DNA of 64,000 nt, taken from contig JAFVXW010000005.1 of NCBI GenBank assembly GCA_017500935.1, positions 1-64,000 of the forward strand. Reading direction: 5' to 3'. Shown here one piece after another: positions 1 through 7,696 of this stretch. The number at the start of each line of letters is the position of its first letter. Within the stretch, counting starts at the first letter, position 1. The notes beneath the pieces were generated by a model. The model did not search any database. It saw only the letters and a list, made by a program, of their open reading frames with translations, and was not told where the DNA came from. The translations under genes were made by a program, and so were the position numbers. This DNA is from Lachnospiraceae bacterium (GTDB lineage Bacteria > Bacillota > Clostridia > Lachnospirales > Lachnospiraceae).

Positions 1-2
1 CC

Positions 3-257
3 GGAAAATGGGCAGTGCCTGGTTATTCTGGTTATAAATCCTTTGCTGCAGCATGGGCGGCGAAGGATACCTACGGGCATCACATAAGCAGAATGCTCTG
101 TGAAGCAGAGCAGATGATTGTGCCGGCTGAAAAAGTGGCATTCACGGTAAATCTGTTGGATGTATGGGAAAAGAAGGAAAAGGCTGAAAGCGTCCGGAAA
201 CAACTGGAGATTTTGGGAGTAAACAGTTGTGTACAGGAATTGAAGATTGTAGAGTGA
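3..257 (+). CDS. 3' end of an unrecognised protein (partial)
   Basis: The reading frame is open from the first bases of the window to a TAG stop, so this is the C-terminal piece (about 84 residues) of a gene that begins upstream. A GTG at 15 could be read as a start, but no ribosome binding site precedes it and the frame is open before it. The visible part has a Gly/Ser/Tyr/Lys stretch, then a mixed-charge helical stretch rich in Lys and Glu, and ends in KIVE. I do not recognise a family. A good terminator follows directly. It may belong to the same inserted segment as the ParA-like gene next door, but nothing in the sequence proves that. Confidence 0.5.
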   Translation, partial: GKWAVPGYSGYKSFAAAWAAKDTYGHHISRMLCEAEQMIVPAEKVAFTVNLLDVWEKKEKAESVRKQLEILGVNSCVQELKIVE

Positions 258-260
258 GAG

Positions 261-302
261 AAAGCCAGGTAATTCCGGGGATTGGGGTGTACCTGGCTTT
301 TT
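261..302 (+). terminator. Rho-independent terminator
   Basis: An 11-base inverted repeat (AAAGCCAGGTA with TACCTGGCTTT) is followed by further T residues, 4 bases after the stop of the partial gene. It ends transcription of the rightward gene at the left edge. Confidence 0.8.
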
Positions 303-375
303 GTGCATCTAAATAAAAATACTCATTTCATAAATACAAAAAGACAGGGAGCTCTTTTTGCTCCCCGTCCATTTT

Positions 376-1437
376 TCAACTATCAATTAAGTCAAATGCG
401 TAATCTAATTCTTTTTTATATCTCTTAACACTTCTATTAACTTCGACTTTTTTGCCTTCAATTCTATATTGGCTTCCTTCTGACAATTTCGCAATTGGTA
501 TTGCTTTTGAACCACTTATTCTTCCGGAACTATGAAAATCTGATAATAATGCAAAGTGATTGATAATATTGTTTGTCGAAAAAACATCTGAATATTTTTC
601 TGCGATTTCCAGAGCTCTTTCAATATACATCCTTGAGGCTTTATCAATTTGGTAATCAGCCTGCCTATTCCAACCGCAGTGAGTCATTAAGATGGCCTGC
701 ACAACAGGTTTCCTATCAATACCTGCACGTTCACGCCACAGGTTAAAGTCGCTCGAAGGATTTTTTAACATATTAAGTGTTAATTCCAATGAGTATATTG
801 ACTGCTCATCTACGCGTACCGGAATAATTAGTGCTTCTGAAGCTGCCCAAGCCAAGTGTGTTCCGCCAGCAAAAAACGGACTTGTATCAATTAACACTTT
901 TTCGGTTTTGGTTATCTGCATCTGTTGAGAAATAATATCTTTCAACATATTCAAAACAACTGCCACAGCTTTTGTGTTTCCTCCAGAAGTGGTCATACCA
1001 AAATATTCGTTAAGTCGAGAATAAAATTGACTTGGGTAAAGAAACAATTTACTACTTCCAGGAATAAAATAACATGTTTTTCCATCTTGAAATTCAACGT
1101 TTGTATCTTGGACCCTACATGCAAGTTTCTCTAAATCAGCTTCCCAAGCTTCTCCCATCATCTTTTCCATCAAGGCATCATGTATAGTATTGACATCTCG
1201 CGGAATAGCGTTATTTAAAAATAGAGATGAAAAATTTTGCTGAGGGCACATATCCAAAAATAATGTCATATATTTTTGGCACATAGCGTAAGCCAAGTTA
1301 AAAGAAAGTGTTGTTTTGCCGATGCCACCTCTGAAATTTGTCACAGCATATGTCGTAAATTTTTCAGCTTCCGGCAATCCTATTACCGCTTTATCGCCTG
1401 AAAGAATTTTTTCGTATCTATCAAATATTTCTTGCAT
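376..1437 (-). CDS. ParA/Soj-type ATPase, orphan
   Basis: 353 residues of the ParA/MinD P-loop family, whose members use ATP-driven dimers to position DNA or protein cargo. The deviant Walker A is NFRGGIGKTT with Lys41; the usual first lysine of KGG is Arg here. Walker A' follows as FLDMCPQQN, and Walker B is KVLIDTSPF. The start is well placed: an AAAGGAGGT ribosome binding site lies 7-8 bases upstream on the minus strand. No ParB, replication protein, relaxase or integrase is visible next to it. The gene is clearly more A+T rich than the metabolic genes that follow, which suggests acquisition. It is read towards the partial gene on the left. Plasmid-, ICE- or phage-type partitioning is the likely origin; a role in positioning another cargo is possible. 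Confidence 0.8.
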   Translation of the reverse strand: MQEIFDRYEKILSGDKAVIGLPEAEKFTTYAVTNFRGGIGKTTLSFNLAYAMCQKYMTLFLDMCPQQNFSSLFLNNAIPRDVNTIHDALMEKMMGEAWEADLEKLACRVQDTNVEFQDGKTCYFIPGSSKLFLYPSQFYSRLNEYFGMTTSGGNTKAVAVVLNMLKDIISQQMQITKTEKVLIDTSPFFAGGTHLAWAASEALIIPVRVDEQSIYSLELTLNMLKNPSSDFNLWRERAGIDRKPVVQAILMTHCGWNRQADYQIDKASRMYIERALEIAEKYSDVFSTNNIINHFALLSDFHSSGRISGSKAIPIAKLSEGSQYRIEGKKVEVNRSVKRYKKELDYAFDLIDS

Positions 1438-1635
1438 CTCTCAATTACCTCCTTTTTACGAAGTATACTACATGGATGTTTTTATGTCAAATGCCAGTTT
1501 ACGTCATTTCTGCCAGTTTTTGCACTGAGCAGTCGAACCGCACATATTCAAATATCAAGACGTTTATTCTTTTCAATTTTTATTTACTTGACAAAGTGAT
1601 AGAATAATTTAGAAAATGGAAGTAGTAAACATTGA

Positions 1636-2073
1636 TATACCGTCGAGTTTGAACCTCATGCCACGGCATTGGAAGAAAAAGGTGACGGTTATGTGGTGGC
1701 TTCCCTTGGCGAGGAATCCGGCTATGTGCCTTACACAGCCTTTTCTGCAAAGAAAAGTTATTTAGAGGCTCATCCGGAGGTGATTCAGGCATTTACCAAC
1801 GCGCTGCAAAGAGGAATGGATTTTGTGGCTGATCACAGTCCGGAGGAGATTTCAGCAGTGATCAAACCACAGTTTCCGGAGACGGCAGACGCAACGCTGA
1901 CCACTATTGTAACACGTTATCATGAGCAGGATTCCTGGAAACAGGATCTGATTTTTTCAGAGGATGCTTTTATGCTTTTACAGAACATTCTGGAAGAAGC
2001 AGGGGAGTTGAAAGAGAGAGTGCCTTATGAGGAACTGGTAGATACCGGTTTTGCACAAAAAGCTGCCGAATAG
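1636..2073 (+). pseudogene. 5'-truncated NMT1/SsuA-type ABC solute-binding protein
   Basis: The C-terminal part of a periplasmic-type binding protein for taurine/sulfonate, nitrate or thiamine-precursor transporters. The frame reads EFEPHATALEEKG then YVVASLGEESG and VPYTAF, which is the typical late region of this family, and continues to a normal C-terminus. A TGA stop precedes residue 1 of the open part at 1633, and no signal peptide or first lobe is present, so about the N-terminal half or more is missing. A TTG at 1669 is the only start-like codon near the break and has no ribosome binding site. No permease or ATPase partner follows; a terminator does. The break lies about 200 bp from the ParA-like gene, consistent with a deletion or insertion having removed the rest of a transporter operon. 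Confidence 0.75.
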
Positions 2074-2097
2074 TTGTAACCAGGATTATGCAGTCTT

Positions 2098-2157
2098 AAA
2101 AACCTCCATTTACCTGTGCATGAATCAAAGTGCACAGTAAATGGAGGTTTTATTTTT
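2098..2157 (+). terminator. Strong Rho-independent terminator
   Basis: Long inverted repeat AAAACCTCCATTTAC / GTAAATGGAGGTTTT, extended inwards by TGCA/TGCA, followed by ATTTTTT. It lies 25 bases after the truncated binding-protein frame. Its survival supports the view that this was once the end of a real operon. Confidence 0.85.
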
Positions 2158-2183
2158 TCGTGACTAATGTTTGGAAAAGACTC

Positions 2184-2212
2184 TGTGACACTGCGTAAAA
2201 AAGTGGTATACT
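2184..2212 (+). promoter_or_regulatory. Promoter of the glycyl radical enzyme gene
   Basis: TGTGAC at 2184-2189 and TATACT at 2207-2212 with 17 bases between them, and a TGG immediately before the -10 box (extended -10). It lies about 75 bases before the start codon, leaving room for a short leader. Confidence 0.55.
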
Positions 2213-2285
2213 TGTTTCAGAATAGTAGCACAACAAACTGCTGTAATACCTGGGATAATAATCTATCATAGGGAGGAAGAGCTTT

Positions 2286-4451
2286 ATGATATCAGAACGA
2301 ATCAAAACATTGGAAAGAGAATGTGCCTTACGGGGAGAAAAAGAACGGCTGAATCCGCGTTCTCATTTTGAAAAAGATTATCACACAGCGGGACTTACGC
2401 TGTATGCAGGTCTTCCTCAATGGGAAAAAGCGGCAAAAGCAAGAGCTTATGCAATGGCAAACCAGGAGGCGCTCGTAGACGAAAATGACCGCCTTGGCGG
2501 ACGAGTCTATATTTTCGAAGTGCCTTGTGAAACCACTGATCCGGATTTGAATTACTGGGAAGCAGCAGATAAAGCGTTTCGTGAGAAATATCCGGATGCA
2601 GATGAAATGATAAAAAACCAGCTGATCGGCGGTATTAACAGAGGACACATTACCTGGTTTTTTGACAGAATTCTGACGCTGGGTCTGACGGGTTTTCGTG
2701 CACGATACGAAGAAGCGCTTTTACATGCAAAGGATGAAGAGGCAGAACAGTTTTATCAAGGTGTTCTGATCATGCTGGATGCAGTGCAGGCGTTTAATGA
2801 TAAGCATATAGAAGCTTATGAAAAAATCGGAAATACCAGGCTGGCAGAAATGATGAAAAAAGTGCCGAGATATCCGGCCGAAAGCTTTGAAGAGGCAGTG
2901 CAGTCTTTCTTTATGCAGCATATCTGCGTGATGAAAGACAGTCCATTTGGCGGAAACGGTCCCGGAAGACTGGATTATTATCTCTGGCCATATCTGGAAA
3001 GAGATTTAAAGGCAGGAAGATGCACACTGGAACAGGCCAAAGAGATCATTGATGAGCTGTTTTTGCGTATGGATGAGCGGGTACATGCCAGTGATTCCTG
3101 GGTTGAGGCTGTTATGGTGGGGGGAACTTACCCGAATGGGGCGTCTGCCGTCAATCCGCTTACCTATATTATGATAGAATCCATTATTGATCTGGACATT
3201 ACACATCCGTCTGTCTATGTCCGTCTTCCCGAGAATCCGCCGGAGGATCTTTTGAAGTTATGTGCCAGATATATGATGGCAGGAAAGAATCGGGCGCAGG
3301 TTTTATCTGATCCGTCCATTATCAATGCCCTTGTAAAAAATGGAGTCTTTTACCGTGATGCTGTGGAATATGCCTGCGGCGGATGCATGGAAGTCGGGAT
3401 CCAGGGTATGACATCCGATTTTTTGTGGCAGGGTTTTCAGAATCCGCTTAAAATGCTGGAACTGATGATCACCGGAGGTATTTGTCTGAGAACCAGTAAA
3501 CAGATTCCTTGTTTTAAAGCGACAAAGGGTCTGGAAGCATATCAGGATTTTGAAAGTTTTTATCAGGATTATTTAAAAGAGGCGGAACGATTTACCAGGA
3601 TCTATATGGAGGAACAGGATATCGGCAGCCGGATCGATCAAAAATACCGCCCCTCTTATCTGATTTCCAGTATGATCGATGACTGTCTGGAACGCGGCAG
3701 AAATATGCATGCAGGCGGTGCCAGATATCATGATTATGGAATGTCTCAGATTGCCCTGCCCAATATCGCAGACGCATTGTATGCGATCAAAAAAGCGGTA
3801 TTTGAAGATAAATTCTGTACCGCAGGAGAATTGACGGCAGCAATGAAAGCGGATTTTAAAGGGTTTGAAATGCTGCAGGCAAAGTTAAGGAAGCTCCCCA
3901 AATATGGAATAAACGATGAGGAAGTGGATGCTTTGGCAGCCCGTGTGGTCAGCGATTTTGCGGATATGCTTTTAAGATATCGCACCAGATGGGGCGGAAA
4001 AGGAAAACCGGTTATTATGACATATGTATTTTCTCCTGTTGCGGCGGCAATTATGGGGGCTACTGCGGATGGACGAAATTCCGGAATGGGCATTGCGCAT
4101 GGTCTGACTCCTTATTCTGGTTCCATGATCGATGGCGTGACATCAGCGATCAACTCCTGTGCCAAGCTTCCCTATGAAAAGATCCCGGGCGGCGCTTCTA
4201 CTATGTGGGATTTTGACAGCTCCTGGGCAACAGAGGAAATCGTGGAAGCATTGTTTATGACCTATTTTAAAGGCGGTGGTCAGATTTTCCAGGGAAATAC
4301 CACGCCGATAGAAGATCTTTTAAAGGCCAGGGAAAATCCTGAAGAATATCCGAACCTGATCGTTCGTGTGGGCGGATTTTCGGCACGCTTTGTATCACTG
4401 CCGGAGGAATTGCAGGAAGATATCATTAACCGGATCAGACATTCGGCGTAA
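2286..4451 (+). CDS. Glycyl radical enzyme (PFL/dehydratase-like), substrate unknown
   Basis: A 721-residue member of the pyruvate formate-lyase/diol dehydratase superfamily of oxygen-sensitive radical enzymes. The thiyl-radical site reads CGGCME with Cys367 and Glu369 in the GCxE arrangement used by eliminating members (glycerol, hydroxyproline and choline enzymes), not the Cys-Cys pair of true PFL. The glycyl radical loop RVGGFSARF places the radical at Gly697, 24 residues from the end. At 721 residues it is shorter than most characterised eliminases (about 780-850). The start has an AGGGAGGAAG-type site 7-8 bases upstream. No radical-SAM activase lies beside it, although one is required; it must be outside the window. 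The neighbours (DMT transporter, URO-D-fold protein, AraC regulator) do not identify the substrate. The class is certain, the reaction is not. Confidence 0.9.
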   Translation: MISERIKTLERECALRGEKERLNPRSHFEKDYHTAGLTLYAGLPQWEKAAKARAYAMANQEALVDENDRLGGRVYIFEVPCETTDPDLNYWEAADKAFREKYPDADEMIKNQLIGGINRGHITWFFDRILTLGLTGFRARYEEALLHAKDEEAEQFYQGVLIMLDAVQAFNDKHIEAYEKIGNTRLAEMMKKVPRYPAESFEEAVQSFFMQHICVMKDSPFGGNGPGRLDYYLWPYLERDLKAGRCTLEQAKEIIDELFLRMDERVHASDSWVEAVMVGGTYPNGASAVNPLTYIMIESIIDLDITHPSVYVRLPENPPEDLLKLCARYMMAGKNRAQVLSDPSIINALVKNGVFYRDAVEYACGGCMEVGIQGMTSDFLWQGFQNPLKMLELMITGGICLRTSKQIPCFKATKGLEAYQDFESFYQDYLKEAERFTRIYMEEQDIGSRIDQKYRPSYLISSMIDDCLERGRNMHAGGARYHDYGMSQIALPNIADALYAIKKAVFEDKFCTAGELTAAMKADFKGFEMLQAKLRKLPKYGINDEEVDALAARVVSDFADMLLRYRTRWGGKGKPVIMTYVFSPVAAAIMGATADGRNSGMGIAHGLTPYSGSMIDGVTSAINSCAKLPYEKIPGGASTMWDFDSSWATEEIVEALFMTYFKGGGQIFQGNTTPIEDLLKARENPEEYPNLIVRVGGFSARFVSLPEELQEDIINRIRHSA

Positions 4452-4713
4452 TTTTTTGAGGGCTACAAACAAAAAAGAAAAAATGTCAGAGAGTTCTCGG
4501 GAATTTCCGCACTGGCGGTACCGGTGGGAGGACTGGCCATTTTAAAAAGAGTATGAGGAAGATAAAAACTGCCTTTTTTGAAGGAATTTGCCGGATTTAT
4601 GGATTTTATTTATGGAATAAACAGGTACAATCGTCTATAATAGAGCCGTTCAGTAAAAAAAGCAGACATAATCTGTATCAGCCGGACAATCTATAGAATC
4701 AGGAGCAAATGTG

Positions 4714-5574
4714 ATGTATTACGGATTAATTATTATCGCTGTTATCATATTCGGCGGAAATTTTGCACTCAATGATGTCTACCGCAAAATGCGAGGCAGC
4801 AGTCCGAAGGTCAGTCTGCAAAGTGCGCTGATCAGCTCGGCAGCCGGACTGGTCGTTTTTATGATCATGAATGGTTTTCAGCTGGAGTATACATTCTTTA
4901 CGCTTGTTATGGCACTTTTGGCATCTGTCAATTCGCTGCTTTCCACATTTTGCACGTTCCGTGCACTGGATACCATTAACCTGTCTCTGTATTCTCTTTT
5001 TACCATGCTTGGCGGAATGGTGCTGCCTTTTCTGCAGGGAATTCTCTTTTACGGCGAGAAGATGACAGCCGCAAAGATTGTATGCTTTGTTCTGATCTGC
5101 ATTGCATTGCTGATGACTACGGAAAAGGGAGAAAAAAGAGGCGGAACCATTTATTACATAGGAATCTTTGTGTTAAACGGCATGAGTGGTGTCATTTCCA
5201 AATGGTTTACGTCAGCTCCTTTTGAAAAGACCAGTGCGACTGGCTATTCTATTTTAAGTGCATTTACAACGATCGTGCTCTCTGCTGCGCTGCTGTATTT
5301 CTTTTTCCGTACAAAACCTGCTCCGCCGGAAACACCTCTTTCTGCCGGTGTATGTGCGTTAAACGGTGTAAGCAACCGGATCGCGAACTATCTGCTTCTG
5401 ATCGCTCTTGTGCATGTGGACGCTTCTGTGCAGTATCCTATGGTAACGGGAGGCGTTATCATCGTATCGACGTTGATCTGTTTCTTTGGTAAGAACAAAC
5501 CCAGCAGAAAGGAAATGATTTCTGTTGTTCTGGCATTTATCGCAACCCTTGCACTGGTGGCGATTCCGGAATAA
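4714..5574 (+). CDS. EamA/DMT-family membrane transporter
   Basis: About 286 residues with ten hydrophobic segments, as expected for the drug/metabolite transporter superfamily (two repeats of five helices). The ATG at 4714 is preferred over the GTG at 4711, because AGGAG at 4701-4705 then sits 8 bases upstream. A TATAAT at 4636-4641 may be its -10 box. It lies 260 bp after the glycyl radical enzyme on the same strand, so a shared physiological role such as product export is possible but unproved. Substrates of this family (amino acids, sugars, drugs, nucleotide precursors) cannot be read from sequence. Confidence 0.8.
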   Translation: MYYGLIIIAVIIFGGNFALNDVYRKMRGSSPKVSLQSALISSAAGLVVFMIMNGFQLEYTFFTLVMALLASVNSLLSTFCTFRALDTINLSLYSLFTMLGGMVLPFLQGILFYGEKMTAAKIVCFVLICIALLMTTEKGEKRGGTIYYIGIFVLNGMSGVISKWFTSAPFEKTSATGYSILSAFTTIVLSAALLYFFFRTKPAPPETPLSAGVCALNGVSNRIANYLLLIALVHVDASVQYPMVTGGVIIVSTLICFFGKNKPSRKEMISVVLAFIATLALVAIPE

Positions 5575-5633
5575 CCAGACAGATTCGGAACAAGTGTACG
5601 CTTCGTACACAGAAACATATTATACAGAAACGT

Positions 5634-5664
5634 AAAAAAAATCGCGCTCATCCGAGCGCGATTT
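5634..5664 (-). terminator. Terminator overlapping the stop codon of the leftward URO-D gene
   Basis: A perfect 11-base stem, AAATCGCGCTC at 5639-5649 and GAGCGCGATTT at 5654-5664, with a 4-base loop. Read leftward it is followed by a run of T (A run at 5634-5640 on the plus strand). The stop codon of the leftward gene (5648-5650) lies at the stem-loop boundary. A separate small hairpin, GTGTACG/CGTACAC at 5594-5610, lies after the rightward transporter gene. Confidence 0.8.
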
Positions 5665-6667
5665 CGTCGTATAAAGCCTGCAGGCTTTCTTTTTTCCAGT
5701 CTTTCGTAGCACCGTTGCCCATGGTCATCATAAAACGTCCGTCAGGGCGGGAGAAGGTATTGATCAGGTAGCGGGCTTCCGCGCGGACTTCCTCAGGTGT
5801 TCCGAAGGGAATTGTCTGCTGTACGTCAAAGCCGGAGAGGAAGCAGATGCGTCCGCCGTATTTTTCAACGATTTCTTTTTCATCCATGGTGTGTTTCTGA
5901 ATCGGATGGATGACGTCAAGGCCGATCTCAATGAAATCTTCCAGGAAGGGTTCGATATTGCCGCAGGTATGCATCCAGAAATGCATGCCAAGCTCATGAG
6001 CCTTGTCAAACATCTGCTTGTAGTAGGGCTTGAAGAAGGTACGGAAAATTTCGGGAGAGAAAAACGGTCCGTTCTGGGTGCCGATGTCATCGGAGGTAAA
6101 AATTGCGTCTACCTGATGCTCTTCTTTGGCTCTTTCCATAATACGGATATAAAAGTCAGTCAGTTTCTGGTAGAGGCGGTGTACTTCCTCGGGGTAGAGA
6201 TAATAGTCGGTCAGTGCATTTTCCATGCCGCGCAGGGACCAGTGACGTTCAAAAAGACAGTAAAACCAATGGCCCAGAATATACTTGGAATGATCCAGCT
6301 CCTTGGGGATAAATACGCAGGGGGAATCCGGAGAGGGGAATTTTGCGTACATTTCTTCCACAAATTCGGTATCTTCCCAGTCTTCGATATAAACAGTGCT
6401 GTCATGGGCGCCGATGATCTGTTCTTTTTTGCCGGCAGGCATCCAGCAGTACTCAGGATCTTCGGCAGGACCCTGGGTCATATAGGGAACCTGAATGGTC
6501 TGCACATCCACATCATAAACCTGATTGTCCAGCCATTCTCTCATTTCTGCTTCACGCTCTTCAAAAGCATCCGGATAAATCCAGAAGGTACAGAGATTGG
6601 GAATACGCTCTGTGGTGCGCTTGCCTTCGATTACATTTTTAACTTCCTGTTTGGTTAAGGATTTCAT
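5648..6667 (-). CDS. URO-D-fold protein (corrinoid methyltransferase-like)
   Basis: About 339 residues of the uroporphyrinogen decarboxylase-fold superfamily, which includes MtaA/CmuA-type methylcobamide:thiol methyltransferases. The zinc-type HxC motif is present (MHTCGN), but the third Cys ligand of MtaA is not evident: the matching C-terminal region reads MTMGNGA. The start is set at the fourth codon of the longest frame (6667), because AGGAG then lies 10 bases upstream; the outer ATG overlaps the binding site. It is divergent from the AraC regulator, with about 125 bp between them, so that regulator is a plausible controller. No corrinoid protein or activating reductase is nearby. It is not likely to be a haem-pathway HemE, since no haem genes accompany it and the sequence is of the Clostridial multi-copy type. 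Confidence 0.75.
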   Translation of the reverse strand: MKSLTKQEVKNVIEGKRTTERIPNLCTFWIYPDAFEEREAEMREWLDNQVYDVDVQTIQVPYMTQGPAEDPEYCWMPAGKKEQIIGAHDSTVYIEDWEDTEFVEEMYAKFPSPDSPCVFIPKELDHSKYILGHWFYCLFERHWSLRGMENALTDYYLYPEEVHRLYQKLTDFYIRIMERAKEEHQVDAIFTSDDIGTQNGPFFSPEIFRTFFKPYYKQMFDKAHELGMHFWMHTCGNIEPFLEDFIEIGLDVIHPIQKHTMDEKEIVEKYGGRICFLSGFDVQQTIPFGTPEEVRAEARYLINTFSRPDGRFMMTMGNGATKDWKKESLQALYDEIALG

Positions 6668-6791
6668 AGATGGCATTCTCCTGTTATTTAGTATATATCT
6701 TTATTATGCCGCAACTTTGATCTGCTGTCACTTGCGAAAATGGCTTTGATACTATACTATATTGCTATAGAAAGTGGATGAGGAGCGCAAT

Positions 6792-7574
6792 ATGGAACTG
6801 ATACACTGCAGCCAGCTGAATCTGGTATATCATCAGGAGACACCGGAAGGAACGGAAGGCAAAAGCATTGGACAAAGAGTCACCGATGCGTATGAATTTG
6901 ATTATATTCTGACTTCCCATCAGGGAAAAATGATAACAGAAGGCGAAACGCTGGATTTGATTCCGGGGATGTTTTTTGTGAGAAGTCCCGGCACGAAGGT
7001 GGAAGGGATCAACAGGTACAGTTCCTGGTATCTGCAGTTTCAGACAGAGGAAAATTTGGAAATACCCTGTTCGCTATGTATTCTTCCTGCAAATCTGTGT
7101 CAGCCTGTTTTCAGAAGGATTTACGATCTGCATGTACAGCAGCCTGTAGGCTATCAGTATGAGATTGATTATTATATGAATACGCTGCTGTTTTACCTTT
7201 ATCAGGAACAGAACCGGCAGAAACAGAATGAAAAAAAGAACCATCCCCTTGCCGGGATCAGGGAAGAAATTGAGCAAAACTGGAATAAGAATTATCCGCT
7301 GGATCATTATGTCCGGATGTCCGGATACAGCAAATCGCGCTTTTGCCACTTGTTTCAGGAACTGTACAGTATTTCTCCGATTCAGTTTATGCATGAAGTG
7401 CGGATGCAGAAGCTTTGTTATCAGCTGATCGAAACAGAAAGACCGGTTAAGGAGCTGATGGTTGAACACGGATACAAAAATGAACAGAGTTTTTACAGGC
7501 TGTTTAAGGAACACACTGGGGAAACACCTTTGTCTTACCGGCAAAAGCACCGTATCCGGCATCCGGGGATGTAA
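6792..7574 (+). CDS. AraC-family transcriptional regulator
   Basis: 260 residues: an N-terminal cupin-like sensing domain (about 1-150) and a C-terminal double helix-turn-helix of about 100 residues with the AraC pattern (GYSKSRFCHLFQE, then EHGYKNEQSFYRLFKEHTG and PLSYR). The ATG at 6792 is chosen over a GTG at 6774 because GAGGAG lies 6 bases before it. TATACT/TATATT boxes sit about 30 bases upstream, with a weak TTGCGA at 6732. It is divergent from the URO-D-fold gene, the usual layout for a regulator and its target. The ligand is unknown; the glycyl radical enzyme cluster is the other possible target. Confidence 0.85.
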   Translation: MELIHCSQLNLVYHQETPEGTEGKSIGQRVTDAYEFDYILTSHQGKMITEGETLDLIPGMFFVRSPGTKVEGINRYSSWYLQFQTEENLEIPCSLCILPANLCQPVFRRIYDLHVQQPVGYQYEIDYYMNTLLFYLYQEQNRQKQNEKKNHPLAGIREEIEQNWNKNYPLDHYVRMSGYSKSRFCHLFQELYSISPIQFMHEVRMQKLCYQLIETERPVKELMVEHGYKNEQSFYRLFKEHTGETPLSYRQKHRIRHPGM

Positions 7575-7648
7575 ATTTATAAAAATTCCCCCTTTTCAAC
7601 CAGCATAAAATCCGTTACACTATAAAAACACAAACACATGATCGGTTT

Positions 7649-7670
7649 CCGGCGGTTTGCCGGATTTTTT
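7649..7670 (+). terminator. Rho-independent terminator after the AraC gene
   Basis: CCGGC, a 5-base loop, GCCGG, then ATTTTTT. It separates the AraC gene from the helicase gene 27 bases further on, so the helicase must have a start site beyond it or depend on read-through. Confidence 0.65.
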
Positions 7671-7696
7671 GCAGTATATTTTTAGTAAGAGGTAGT

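Noticed and set aside
1580-1792. 70-codon antisense frame over the binding-protein remnant
   Set aside because: Shadow of the remnant's coding strand with no start signal.
4452-4713. Possible gene remnants between the glycyl radical enzyme and the DMT gene
   Set aside because: Short open pieces (such as one reading ISALAVPVGGLAILKRV and one reading LKEFAGFMDFIYGINR) look protein-like but are in different frames, very short and unmatched; too weak to call a pseudogene.
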